DNA of 37,633 nt from Pyrinomonadaceae bacterium (GCA_013811945.1 JACCUI010000016.1:1-37633); one strand, 5' to 3'. Counted from the stretch's first letter, positions 24,792 to 33,702 are shown. Numbers and translations: made by a program. Notes: generated from the sequence alone by a model not told the origin.

Positions 24792-25952
24792 TCAGTTCCC
24801 GGCGAATCTAAACGACTCTAGAATTACAGGCATCTCACCTTTCTCGCCCACGTCTTCGACTGCTGATAATTCGGGCGCCAGGGAAGTGGCCAGCATGATC
24901 AGCGTTGCGCCTGCGGTCTGCCCTTCAATGCCTGTGGGCAGAAAGATCACGCGGCCCCATACCTGAAGGTCGCCTTTCTCAGTTCCTTTAGACAGACTTA
25001 CAAACCGAAATTCATAACCATCGAGCGAGTTTACTTTAGTGGGCCCCTCGGAGACCTTGCGGTACTCCGGAAAGCTATTAGCCAGAGTCGCGCCCAGCAG
25101 CTCAACCAATCGTGGGAATGTCGGACTGTCGGCTGTGAAGCTTCCCTTGCTGGTGTACCAACCGACGGCGAAATTCTCTTGCGTAAAGTCAGGTGGCAGC
25201 CGGCGTTCGACCTTCACGAAATTGCTGGCTCCCGCCACTCCTGCTTTCTTATCAGTCTGCCAGGTTTCCGGGTAGTAGAAAGAGAAGTCGATGTAATGCT
25301 CGGACAGCTTACCGTCCAGGTTTGCTGTCGAGTTGGCGAATTTCGTTGCGCCGGGAGGGGGCACAAACGCTACTTCGGTATCTTCGGTTGTGGTATTGGT
25401 ATTGGTATTGGAATTTTCCGCCGTCGTGTTCGTGTTGATTTTTTCCGCCGGTGGGGCATCCTGCACTAATACTGGACCACCTTGAGACTCCTGCAGGCGG
25501 GGCTTGATGACATAAAAGAAAACGCCGGCCAGGCCAGCGACACCCAATAACAGGACCAAGGCCACAGCCCCGAGAATTAAAGGCAGGTTTGATTTCTCTT
25601 TTGGTTGCGGAAGATGAGCAGTGGTCCCTGGCAACGTCGAGATCCCGGGCGAGGCCGGCGCCTGGGATAAGTCAGAAGCGGTGCTTGTCCCCGTCGGTCC
25701 GGTGTTGCGGGGAAAAGCGACTGTGGGTGCATTCGCCATGCTGGCAATAGTCGCGTTGAGATCCGGAAGCTCACGGCTAGTGGCCGCATTATCACGCGGC
25801 GGTTGAAGCGGTGGCGCCACATCCGCGGCGGTGGCCCGTATAGTTACGTTAGGATCAAAAACCGCGTCGGAAATCAGGAGACCGCCGTCAACCGTGCAAA
25901 ACTTCTGGCTCTCGTCTGGAAATGTTCGACTGCATTTCGGGCAACGCTTCAT
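24792..25952 (-). CDS. Zinc-ribbon single-pass membrane protein
   Basis: A 386-aa protein of unknown function. The N-terminus MKRCPKCSRTFPDESQKFC (C4, C7 and C19) is the short zinc ribbon also found at the start of the kinase at 29818. A Pro/Thr-rich linker follows, then one membrane helix (NLPLILGAVALVLLLGVAGLAGVFFYVI, about 125-152). Next is a low-complexity Asn/Thr segment, where the DNA shows a 6-bp repeat around 25389-25412. A C-terminal domain (about 205-386) contains IDFSFYYPETWQ and may be a PsbP/lipoprotein-like fold. The topology suggests a cytoplasmic ribbon and an external sensor or binding domain. It lies 32 bp downstream of the TPR gene on the same strand. Confidence 0.8.
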   Translation of the reverse strand: MKRCPKCSRTFPDESQKFCTVDGGLLISDAVFDPNVTIRATAADVAPPLQPPRDNAATSRELPDLNATIASMANAPTVAFPRNTGPTGTSTASDLSQAPASPGISTLPGTTAHLPQPKEKSNLPLILGAVALVLLLGVAGLAGVFFYVIKPRLQESQGGPVLVQDAPPAEKINTNTTAENSNTNTNTTTEDTEVAFVPPPGATKFANSTANLDGKLSEHYIDFSFYYPETWQTDKKAGVAGASNFVKVERRLPPDFTQENFAVGWYTSKGSFTADSPTFPRLVELLGATLANSFPEYRKVSEGPTKVNSLDGYEFRFVSLSKGTEKGDLQVWGRVIFLPTGIEGQTAGATLIMLATSLAPELSAVEDVGEKGEMPVILESFRFAGN

Positions 25953-25984
25953 AGAGGACCTCGCTTATTATCTTCGCTCTCGGA

Positions 25985-27259
25985 TCAACGCGACCGCGCC
26001 TTCGAAAGTCTCTGCTCTATCTCTTTATTGCCAGGATCAAGCTCCAGGGCCCGCTGGAAAGCTCGAGCGGCGTTGTTGAGCTCCTTAGTTTTGAGATAAC
26101 CATCGCCAACGCCCTGGAATCCGAAAGCTCCCGCAAGCTGTTTGCGATCTCCCACGGGAGCAAAAGCCGCCGCTCGTTCGTAAGTAACCTCCGCATCCGC
26201 GTAGCGTTCCAGGGCCAGGTAGGTGCGGCCGAGCAAATTGAACGGTTGGAAAGCACGGGGACTAACTTCCGTCGAAGTCTTCAGATAAGACTCGGCCTCC
26301 TGATACCTCTTCAAGACGACCAACATTCTTCCCATGAGAAGCAGCGTCGTAGGATTGCGTGCGTCAAGTGCCAGCGCGCGTTCCAGTACCGGGCCAGATT
26401 GCTCCCATTGTTGTTCGCTTTGCAGTGATTCAGCAACCAGATTGAGCGTGGCCGCGTCCTTCGCAAGACTGATGGCCTGGTCGTAAAGCGGCGCCGCCTC
26501 ATTACTGCGGCCTAGCCGCTTCAAGATGCGACCCAGGTGGACGTAGGCAACAGCAAACTGAGGGTCAAGCTCGACCGCACGGCGATAGGAGTGCTCGGTT
26601 TCGCTCGTGAGAGATCCTCGCGACTGCAAGGCCACACCGAGTCGGTCCCAAGCCACTGCATTGTTTGGCTGCAACTGCACAGCTCGTCGAGCAAAGCCCT
26701 CAGCATCTGCAAGGCGTTTGGCGTTATCTGCGCCCGTCCTGGGTTGAACCAAAACTACGCTGAGCGCCACCAGCGCATCAACATTGGAAGGACTCCACTG
26801 GGCCGCATTGCGATAAGCCATCTCGGCGTTTTCCCAGCGCTGCTGGTCGGTATAAACGTTTCCCAGACCGTAGGCGGCTCGCCCATCTCGTGGCTTAGTC
26901 TTGAGGGCGCCCTGATAAGCTTCCTCCGCCTCGGCGAAACGCCTGGCATCGCGAAATTCGTTGCCCTTCGCCAGCAAGTCTTCGACTCGCTCCTCAGCAG
27001 CAGCAGCCGCCGCCGTCCCCGCCGCCCCCGCCGCTCCCCGGTTGCTGCGGGGGCTCGGCCTGGTTGAAGGTTTAATTATCGGCGTCATCGGCTTTGCCCC
27101 GCTTTTCTTGGTCTCGGGATTCCGAGGTCGAAAGATTCCCGCGCCCCCACCTACGTCCGCACCCACGTCTTGCCCAAACGCTGCGGTGGCGCTCAACAGC
27201 AAGCTCAAACATAGCGCAACGAATGTAAGCGCAGCGCGCACCATGGCATAGGCTTTCAT
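25985..27259 (-). CDS. Exported TPR-repeat protein
   Basis: A 424-aa protein. The ATG at 27259 has AGGAGA six bases upstream and gives a signal peptide (MKAYAMVRAALTFVALCLS and on to AAFGQ); an in-frame start seven codons earlier lacks this. A low-complexity Gly/Ala/Pro region includes a run of Ala (GAAGAAGTAAAAAAEERV), followed by about nine tetratricopeptide repeats from residue 85 to the end (for example AEEAYQGALKTKPRDGRAAYGLGN). TPRs mediate protein-protein binding. It precedes the zinc-ribbon membrane gene and follows the kinase gene by about 180 bp on the same strand. The function is unknown. Confidence 0.88.
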   Translation of the reverse strand: MKAYAMVRAALTFVALCLSLLLSATAAFGQDVGADVGGGAGIFRPRNPETKKSGAKPMTPIIKPSTRPSPRSNRGAAGAAGTAAAAAAEERVEDLLAKGNEFRDARRFAEAEEAYQGALKTKPRDGRAAYGLGNVYTDQQRWENAEMAYRNAAQWSPSNVDALVALSVVLVQPRTGADNAKRLADAEGFARRAVQLQPNNAVAWDRLGVALQSRGSLTSETEHSYRRAVELDPQFAVAYVHLGRILKRLGRSNEAAPLYDQAISLAKDAATLNLVAESLQSEQQWEQSGPVLERALALDARNPTTLLLMGRMLVVLKRYQEAESYLKTSTEVSPRAFQPFNLLGRTYLALERYADAEVTYERAAAFAPVGDRKQLAGAFGFQGVGDGYLKTKELNNAARAFQRALELDPGNKEIEQRLSKARSR

Positions 27260-27442
27260 CGGTATTCTCCTAAGTCTCACTACGGTGAAAATATAGCCGG
27301 AGTTACATACGCCGAACTCGCGTTGTTAGGCTAACCCTAATCTTGACGGAAAGTCTAACGGGCAACAACTGACGCGGCGGATTGTAGATCAATGGTGGTT
27401 GGATAATCTAATTGCGTTTCAAGTGAATCTGCAGGGTTTGCC

Positions 27443-29818
27443 TCACCGGGCGGCCCGCACGAGGCGGAAGCCAAAACTCGGATGCTTTAAAGAGGGGTTA
27501 TACCAATCGCGGTACGTCGCTGAGATGGGGACTTCCCGATTGTTTGGATCGCTCAAGTAAGACCCACCTCGCGCCACCATCCATTCTTTATTGGCGGAGG
27601 GGATTGGCCCTGCCTGATTTCCCTCATAAAGAGAGGCCTCCGAAGAAGTCCACTCCCAGACGTTTCCGATCAAATCGACAACTCCCCAGCGATTAGCGCC
27701 TTGGGGAAGAGATCCGACCGGTTTCGCGTCAGCCTCTTTGACCACGGCGCGTCCGTCTTCCCAGCGGTCACCCCAAGGGTAAAGTCTATGAGCGCCACCA
27801 CTGCGCGCTGCATACTCCCATTCTTCTTCGGTGGGCAAGCGGTAAGCAACTCCATCCCGCCTGGAGCGCCACCCAGCGAAAGCTTCCGCATCTCGCGGCG
27901 AAACGTTCACCACCGGCCACTTCTCCTGAAGAGTGAGCGGTCTCCCGCGAAACCAATGACTGGGAGTCTCGGGATAATTCATTTCGCGTACAAATTCGGC
28001 GTACTCATCATTGGTTACTTCAGCCCGGTCAATGAAAAACGTAGGCACCGTCACCGTGTGCTCTGGACGCTCCCAAGGTGTTCCATCATTGCGACCCATT
28101 TCAAACGTACCTCCCGGAATCTCAATGAGATCGGCTTTGGACTTAGGTGTGTCAGGAGTTGTGAGTACCTGTGTGTTGGTTATCGGTGGGCTTGGGTTAG
28201 GTTTAAGGAGCACATAACCACCAATTGCGCCTCCGACTAGTAAGAGAGCTACCACAGCAGCACCAACGAATAAAATCGGGTTAGTCTTTGGCTTCTGTGC
28301 GACTTCTACGAACGCCTGCTGACTTCGCTCCATAACGGCGGAATCGCCGGAAAAACTGTTATTATCAGCCGTCCCGCGCTTGACCTTCTGACTTATTTGC
28401 GTGGCTTCAGGATCGATAGCAGTGGCGTGCGGCGGCATACTGGTGGCCAACCGGGCGAGACGTTCCTCCAAGTCACTTGCCTGGCGGGCAACCCGCTCCA
28501 ATTGTTCTCGGTGCTTTCGCTCCTGTTCTTCGCGGTCGGCCTTCTCTTTTGCTACGCGATCCTCTTCGTCTTTTCGTTTTCGGACTCGCTCCGCTTCCAT
28601 TGTGCGGCGGCCCTCTGCCTCGCGTGCCAATTCCTCGCGCGCGACCCTGTCGCGCTGAGCTTGTTCCCAGCGGTGTGCTTCGCGAGCCGTCGAAAGTTCT
28701 CCGCGAACTTCACCGTCTAAAGCTGCTGAATTGATCGTGCCGGCCATGGAGTCGAATGCCGGCTCCGAGAAATTAGTCTGTTCGGTTCCAGGTGGCGTAG
28801 TTGTCGGTGATAACGGTGAAATAAAGGTCTGGTTAGGATCTATCGAGCCGGTATCGCGACGGGGCGCGGGGGGCGCGCCAGATGAATTTACTGCTGCTCT
28901 CAGTTCGTCGAGAAAATCACCGACCGAAGAAATCCTTGTTTCTACCTCTTTCTCGAGCGCATGGCGCACAACTGCTTCGATTCGGGGCGGCACCTGGATA
29001 CCCAGCGATTGGAAACTGGCCGGCGGCAGCGTCAGGTGCTTTTTCATGATCGAGGGGATTGAGGAACCCTTGAAGGGAACGTCGCCCGTAAGCATCTGAT
29101 AGAGAATGATGCCTAAGCTGTAGATATCGGCACGCGCGTCAGGTTCGTCATCGGACCATTGCTCGGGCGCCATATAAAAGGGCGAACCCATCAGACCGCT
29201 GGTCTTGGCCTGAACAAACGAGCCGAGTAGCTCCCCGGATTTGATTTTGGCCAAACCGAAATCGAGTATCTTCAAACCCTCCGCGATAGGCACGTTGTGC
29301 TGCGCCATGATGTTGAGGGGTTTCAAATCCCGGTGGACGATATTTTGTCTGTGGGCCGCTGCCACCCCGGCGCCGATGGCGCTAATGATCTCCAGCGCTC
29401 GCGCGGGCGACATCGCGCCTTCCTCGGTAAGCATGTCCTGAAGTGACTTGCCGTTCACAAACTCCATCACGAGGAAAGGCATTGAACCCCGCACGACTCC
29501 AAAGTCCGTAACCGCGATGATGTTCGGATGTCGGATGGCAGCTGCGGCCAACGCCTCCTGACGGAAACGCGTTACCAGCATCGGATCATTGCCTACCAGA
29601 TCCGGCAAGATCACCTTGATGGCATGAGCAGTCTTAAGAAAAATGTGGCGCGCCTTAAAGACAACACCCATACCTCCCTGTCCCAGTCGTTTCTCCAACT
29701 GGTAGCGCGCATCAAGAATGGGCTCGCCGAGCAGCGAGTGTGTTGTCACATCGCCGTCTTGCGGACAGTGATTGATATCGTCGGGGAAACAACGCCTACA
29801 GGCTGGACATTCTTTCAT
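27443..29818 (-). CDS. Ser/Thr protein kinase with zinc ribbon and C-terminal formylglycine-generating-enzyme-like domain
   Basis: A 791-aa membrane protein. Domains in order: zinc ribbon (CPACRRC and HCPQDG, 4-23); Hanks-type kinase (38-310) with GQGGMG 46-51, ATP lysine K68, catalytic HRDLKPLN 162-169, DFG 186-188 and APE 217-219, all intact; Pro/Thr linker; charged coiled coil (about 374-458); one membrane helix (514-537, ILFVGAAVVALLLVGGAIGGY); and an FGE/SUMF1-like domain (563-788) with EIPGGTFEMG, AYRLPTEEEWEYAAR, GNVWEWTSS and ARGGSY. The kinase should be cytoplasmic and the FGE-like domain external. FGE-like domains fused to kinases usually do not make formylglycine; a sensor or C-lectin-type role is more likely. 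A promoter-like pair lies upstream. Confidence 0.95.
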   Translation of the reverse strand: MKECPACRRCFPDDINHCPQDGDVTTHSLLGEPILDARYQLEKRLGQGGMGVVFKARHIFLKTAHAIKVILPDLVGNDPMLVTRFRQEALAAAAIRHPNIIAVTDFGVVRGSMPFLVMEFVNGKSLQDMLTEEGAMSPARALEIISAIGAGVAAAHRQNIVHRDLKPLNIMAQHNVPIAEGLKILDFGLAKIKSGELLGSFVQAKTSGLMGSPFYMAPEQWSDDEPDARADIYSLGIILYQMLTGDVPFKGSSIPSIMKKHLTLPPASFQSLGIQVPPRIEAVVRHALEKEVETRISSVGDFLDELRAAVNSSGAPPAPRRDTGSIDPNQTFISPLSPTTTPPGTEQTNFSEPAFDSMAGTINSAALDGEVRGELSTAREAHRWEQAQRDRVAREELAREAEGRRTMEAERVRKRKDEEDRVAKEKADREEQERKHREQLERVARQASDLEERLARLATSMPPHATAIDPEATQISQKVKRGTADNNSFSGDSAVMERSQQAFVEVAQKPKTNPILFVGAAVVALLLVGGAIGGYVLLKPNPSPPITNTQVLTTPDTPKSKADLIEIPGGTFEMGRNDGTPWERPEHTVTVPTFFIDRAEVTNDEYAEFVREMNYPETPSHWFRGRPLTLQEKWPVVNVSPRDAEAFAGWRSRRDGVAYRLPTEEEWEYAARSGGAHRLYPWGDRWEDGRAVVKEADAKPVGSLPQGANRWGVVDLIGNVWEWTSSEASLYEGNQAGPIPSANKEWMVARGGSYLSDPNNREVPISATYRDWYNPSLKHPSFGFRLVRAAR

Positions 29819-29850
29819 TTATCGGGCTCAGTCCGAAACGTGCAAATATG

Positions 29851-29880
29851 ATTCTAACGGGCACGAGAGTGAGCGAGCAA
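29851..29880 (-). promoter_or_regulatory. Putative kinase gene promoter
   Basis: On the minus strand TTGCTC (29875-29880), 18 bases, then TAGAAT (29851-29856). These are the same two hexamers as in the uvrA promoter. The start codon lies 33 bp downstream. Confidence 0.45.
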
Positions 29881-29889
29881 GCAAACAGG

Positions 29890-30283
29890 TTACTGCGGAG
29901 ACGTAGTTGGCTGTTCACTCCAACTCAAATGAGGGCCGCCGAGCAGGAAGGCGACATAATTCAGAACGTCACGTCCCAGAATTCCGGCCTCTGAGTTGAT
30001 TATCAGGAAGCGCCCTCTAAAAGTCCTTTTGAGGAACACCAGGTCAAGTTGCACCGACTGCGCTACGCCCCTTTGACCGTCAAATCCCTTCAGCATACCT
30101 CTCTTTGGGGTCAAAGTTAGACTGGAGTTCATCAATGGATGATTGCGGAACGAGAGTGATATCAGCACCCGAGTCGAACAACATTAGTACGTTGCTTGTG
30201 GTGTTGCCGTTACCTGGATCTCGCAAAGTCACTCTTGCCAAAGGAGCTGGTGGGTTGAACAGGTTGGAGTCATACGTTGGCAT
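29890..30283 (-). pseudogene. Frameshifted retropepsin-like aspartic protease
   Basis: Two overlapping frames together spell one protein. The first (from the ATG at 30283) has the active-site motif LMLFDSGADITLVP and runs to FDPKERYAEGI then stop. The second resumes as LKGFDGQRGVAQSVQLDLVF and ends with FRGRFLIINSEAGILGRDVLNYV, the expected second half of a single-domain aspartic protease. The frame changes near 30095-30110. Losing two bases (or gaining one) there would explain it, and the family usually reads Y-E-L-x-GFDG at this place. The gene starts inside the end of the preceding antitoxin-like gene (14-bp overlap). It could be a real inactivation, a sequencing error or programmed frameshifting; the first is favoured only by default. 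Confidence 0.75.
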
Positions 30284-30488
30284 CAGTTGTGTCTTCGATG
30301 ATCCGCTTCTCGAAATCTTTCACCTGCTCACGATTGGCGAGGTGAGGACCAGCGATATATGGCGCTGAGAAATTTTCGGTATCCGGAACCAAAACGTACA
30401 CTCGGGTCTTCTCAGGAATCCCGACATTTGATGGCAGCGTGACGCGGCCATTCTCGATGATGCCTTCGTATGTGGCGAGCTTTCTCAT
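30270..30488 (-). CDS. Small antitoxin-like protein (DUF104/AbrB-like), partner of the protease
   Basis: A 72-aa protein. Its N-terminal half, ATYEGIIENGRVTLPSNVGIPEKTRVYVLVPD, has the short beta-strand pattern of DUF104/AF2212-type and AbrB-like antitoxins. The rest (LANREQVKDFEKRIIED) is helical. AGAGGG lies about seven bases before the ATG. It overlaps the protease gene by 14 bp, so translation is coupled, as in toxin-antitoxin pairs. A minus-strand promoter such as TTGGCT-16-TAATAA sits just upstream. Pairing of this small protein with a single-domain aspartic protease recurs in related genomes by my recollection; the function is not established. Confidence 0.75.
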   Translation of the reverse strand: MRKLATYEGIIENGRVTLPSNVGIPEKTRVYVLVPDTENFSAPYIAGPHLANREQVKDFEKRIIEDTTDANV

Positions 30489-30606
30489 TTACGGCCCTCT
30501 TATTAAACTAAATCTAACATAAGCCAAGTTTTGCGTCTAACCATAGATGCAGCGATCGGGGGTCTAATCACCTCGCGTTCTTAGTCTGCTTTTGTTATTC
30601 ATGCCG

Positions 30607-30739
30607 TTACTTGACGACGACTTTCACCAGCCGCTCTGGCACAACGATGATTTTGACTAGCTCGTGGCCCTCAATGAAGCGTCGGACTTTCTCGTCATTG
30701 ACCGCTGCGTTTCGCATCTCTGCTTCCCAGACATCGGAG
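30607..30739 (-). pseudogene. Out-of-frame second LeuRS C-terminal tail
   Basis: Directly after the leuS stop (TAG at 30740-30742), a shifted frame reads DVWEAEMRNAAVNDEKVRRF, then IEGHELVKIIVVPERLVKVVVK, and ends in TAA at 30607-30609. This is a clear leucyl-tRNA synthetase C-terminal domain end. The frame is open back to a stop at 30766-30768 and has no start of its own. The in-frame sequence around the stop reads IDRNG-stop-LR, as expected for NGKLR, so the TAG may have replaced a Lys codon, followed by a frameshift. Confidence 0.7.
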
Positions 30740-33640
30740 CTAACCGTTCCGGTCAATGGCTTTTGTCACGTATTGCTCAACTATCGGCTCGGTGCGAATG
30801 AACGTTTTTGAATGGTGTAAGTAGTACAGCGCAATTTTTTGCTTCCATTGTACATAGAGTGGGCCTTTAAGCCGCACAAGAGGCTCCTCTGAGGATCCGA
30901 CATAATCTCTCAGTTTGAAATACAGGTGTCTCAGCGCCTCTTCTTGTCTTGTTTTCAACTCTACTCGGAAGTCAGTTACAACGTCAGGCAAGTCCTTCAG
31001 AGCGTCGCTGCAAAGTCGTCTGAAACTTTCCCTGTCTAGTCCCATCATTTTCTTAGGACCTGGTCTTACTACGATATTCACTAGACGCTTTGGGACGACG
31101 ATCGGAGTATATCCAACGCCTTCTGGCCACTGTTCTTCAAACCCTTCAATCCATCGTCCCAGTCTTTCATCTAGAAGCGCCGCGGCCCGTAGTTCTTCTG
31201 ACGTCGCGTCGGCGGATGCCATAACGAGCGAGCGTTTTTTGCCGTTGCCTTGAAGCGGGATCTCCGATTCCTCGTCCCGGGCTAATTCCGGATCAAATTC
31301 CGGCCAGCGAGCAGACTTCAATAATCCCCCAGCATGGCCCAACCCTTCCCACATTTCCTCGGCTACGTGCGGACAGAAAGGCGCAAGCATCAACACCAGG
31401 ACCTCCAATGCTTCGCGAATCGCTAAGACGTCCGATTCGGATGCACTGGCTGGCTCGACATTGAGATGGCTTAACTCGTTGTAGAGCTCCATCAACGCAG
31501 CCACGCTTGTGTTCAGATGCAAATGCTCGAAGTCGTGGGTCACTCGTGCAATTGTCTGATGAGTCTTCCGGCGCAAGGCCCTCGCGCTCGAACTAAACTC
31601 CTCTTCCTCACGGGATAACTGCCTCTCGGCCATATTAGTTAGACGCTCGTGCCAACGCCACACCCTCGAATACACTTTTCGCAGAAAGCGAACTGCTCCT
31701 TCGATCCCCGTCTCGATCCAGCGCAGTTCGTTTTCGACCGGCGCCGCAAACAGAACGAAGAGGCGTGCTGCATCGGCCCCAAACGCCGAGATCATCTCGT
31801 CAGGGTCAACCCCGTTGCCGAGAGTCTTGGACATCGCCTTCCACTCGTCCGTGCCCTCCACGAGGTTGGTTACCATCCCCTGCGTAAGCAGTTTTTTCAC
31901 CGGCTCATCAAATGAAACCAGTCCGATATCGCGCATGAACTTAGTCCAAAAGCGCGTGTAGATCAGGTGCATCACCGCATGTGAATCCCCACCAATGTAC
32001 TGATCGACAGGTGTCCATTGGGCAGCTATTGCCGGATCAAATGGTGCGGAGTCATTACGCGGATCACAGTAACGAAAGAAGTACCAAGAGGAATCGACAA
32101 ACGTGTCCATCGTGTCGGTCTCCCGGCGCGCCGGGCGTTTGCATCTGGGACAGTTTGTATTCACAAACTCCGGCACGCCGGCCAGCGGCGATTGACCGCT
32201 GCCCGTGAACTCCGCTATGTCCGGAAGCACGACCGGAAGATCCTCGTAAGGCACGGCCACGGCGCCGCAGTGTTCACAATTGATAATTGGCACCGGCGCT
32301 CCCCAGAACCTTTGGCGAGAAACTCCCCAGTCGCGCAGCCGGTAAGTAACAGCCCCACCGCCGAATTTGTGCTGCTCTGCGTGTTGGCCCATCTCGCGTA
32401 TCGCCACTGCTGAAAGTCTTCCGCCCCACTCGCCGCTATTGATCAGCACCCCATAGTCGGTGAACGCCTGGTGCATTTCGGCAGACTGGTCCGTACCGGT
32501 TTTTGATACCGGTTCAGCCGCCGGTTGATCGTGAGAAACCGGAGCAATCACCTGTCGAATCGGCAGAGAATATTTCTGCGCAAACTCGAAGTCGCGTTGA
32601 TCGTGAGCCGGCACGCTCATGACTGCCCCGGTGCCATAGTCCATCAGTACATAGTTTGCCACCCAAACGGGGATGTTCTCGCCGCTGAAGGGATTGATGG
32701 CCAGCACTCCGGTGTTGAGTCCTTCTTTGACTTCTTCCCCCGTAGGGTCAACGGGCCTGGCGCGTGCGGCCGCCACTTTCTCGGCAAACTTCTGGACGTC
32801 ACTCTTCAAGGTTGAGTGTTCCAGCAGTTCCGCAATGAGCGGATGATCCGGCGCGAGTACGATCGCGGTGGCGCCAAAAACCGTGTCGATACGCGTCGTA
32901 AACACACGAATCTTTTTGTCCGAGTTTTTGACTGCGAAGTCGATGTAGGCGCCTTCGCAGCGACCGACCCAGTCGCGCTGGCGTTTCAGCACCTTCTCAG
33001 GCCAGGTAGCTTCGATCTGTTCGATCTCTCCGACGAGTTGTTCAGCGTATTCGGTGATACGTAGAAACCATTGTTCGAGATTGCGCTTTTCCACCGCCGC
33101 GCCACAGCGCCAGCAGACGCCGCCCGACGACTGTTCATTCGAGAGTACGGTACCCTCTTTAGGACACCAGTTAACCGGCGACTGCTTTTTGTAAGCCAAA
33201 CCGCGTTCAAACATCTTCAGGAAGAACCACTGGTCCCACTTGTAGTAGTCAGGCCTGTGCGCAGCAATCTCGCGCGACCAGTCGTAACTGATGCCCAGGC
33301 GTTTGAGCTGACCGCGCATGTGCGCGATGTTCTCTTCGGTCCAGTCACGCGGATTTACGCCTCGTTTGATTGCGGCCTGTTCGGCCGGCTGCCCAAAACT
33401 GTCCCAGCCGATCGGGTGAAGCACGTTGAAGCCCTGCAGACGCTTGTACCAGGCAAGGGCATCCCCGATTGAGTAGTTGCGCACATGGCCCATGTGCAGG
33501 AAGCCCGACGGATAAGGCAACATTTCCAGACAGTAGAAGTTCGGCCGCGGGTCGTCGTTGCTGACCTCAAACACACGTCCTTCATCCCAACGCTGCTGCC
33601 ATCTCTTTTCAATTACTTCCGGAAAATACTTTTCGTCCAT
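30740..33640 (-). CDS. leuS: Leucyl-tRNA synthetase with unusual C-terminal extension
   Basis: Charges tRNA-Leu with leucine. From the ATG at 33640 (GGGG about nine bases upstream; a TTG eleven codons earlier is less likely) the protein has 966 aa. HMGH is at 49-52, zinc-type cysteines at CPKEGTVLSN and CWRCG, the CP1 editing domain with TRIDTVFGATA, and the second signature KAMSKTLGN at 601-609 (an AMSKT variant of KMSKS). A complete canonical C-terminal domain ends at IVVPKRLVNIVV, residue 858, matching normal LeuRS length (E. coli 860). An extra 108 residues follow (31066-30743) that I do not recognise, then a TAG and an out-of-frame second C-terminal tail. Confidence 0.93.
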   Translation of the reverse strand: MDEKYFPEVIEKRWQQRWDEGRVFEVSNDDPRPNFYCLEMLPYPSGFLHMGHVRNYSIGDALAWYKRLQGFNVLHPIGWDSFGQPAEQAAIKRGVNPRDWTEENIAHMRGQLKRLGISYDWSREIAAHRPDYYKWDQWFFLKMFERGLAYKKQSPVNWCPKEGTVLSNEQSSGGVCWRCGAAVEKRNLEQWFLRITEYAEQLVGEIEQIEATWPEKVLKRQRDWVGRCEGAYIDFAVKNSDKKIRVFTTRIDTVFGATAIVLAPDHPLIAELLEHSTLKSDVQKFAEKVAAARARPVDPTGEEVKEGLNTGVLAINPFSGENIPVWVANYVLMDYGTGAVMSVPAHDQRDFEFAQKYSLPIRQVIAPVSHDQPAAEPVSKTGTDQSAEMHQAFTDYGVLINSGEWGGRLSAVAIREMGQHAEQHKFGGGAVTYRLRDWGVSRQRFWGAPVPIINCEHCGAVAVPYEDLPVVLPDIAEFTGSGQSPLAGVPEFVNTNCPRCKRPARRETDTMDTFVDSSWYFFRYCDPRNDSAPFDPAIAAQWTPVDQYIGGDSHAVMHLIYTRFWTKFMRDIGLVSFDEPVKKLLTQGMVTNLVEGTDEWKAMSKTLGNGVDPDEMISAFGADAARLFVLFAAPVENELRWIETGIEGAVRFLRKVYSRVWRWHERLTNMAERQLSREEEEFSSSARALRRKTHQTIARVTHDFEHLHLNTSVAALMELYNELSHLNVEPASASESDVLAIREALEVLVLMLAPFCPHVAEEMWEGLGHAGGLLKSARWPEFDPELARDEESEIPLQGNGKKRSLVMASADATSEELRAAALLDERLGRWIEGFEEQWPEGVGYTPIVVPKRLVNIVVRPGPKKMMGLDRESFRRLCSDALKDLPDVVTDFRVELKTRQEEALRHLYFKLRDYVGSSEEPLVRLKGPLYVQWKQKIALYYLHHSKTFIRTEPIVEQYVTKAIDRNG

Positions 33641-33680
33641 CGATGTTGTCCCCGCGCTATTTATCTGAATCAACTATTCG

Positions 33681-33702
33681 AACGAACGCACAAGAGTTCG
33701 TT
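33681..33702. repeat. Hairpin upstream of leuS
   Basis: AACGAAC and GTTCGTT form a perfect 7-bp inverted repeat around an 8-base loop, about 40 bp before the leuS ATG. It may affect leuS expression; no T-box landmarks are seen. Confidence 0.3.

Noticed and set aside
25389..25412. Short GGTATT repeat that could be a phase-variable tract
   Set aside because: The unit is 6 bp and in frame (Asn-Thr), so slippage would not switch the gene off; it only changes a linker.
27443..28100. Active formylglycine-generating enzyme
   Set aside because: No sulfatase lies nearby and the domain lacks an obvious catalytic Cys pair; FGE-like folds in kinases usually have other roles.
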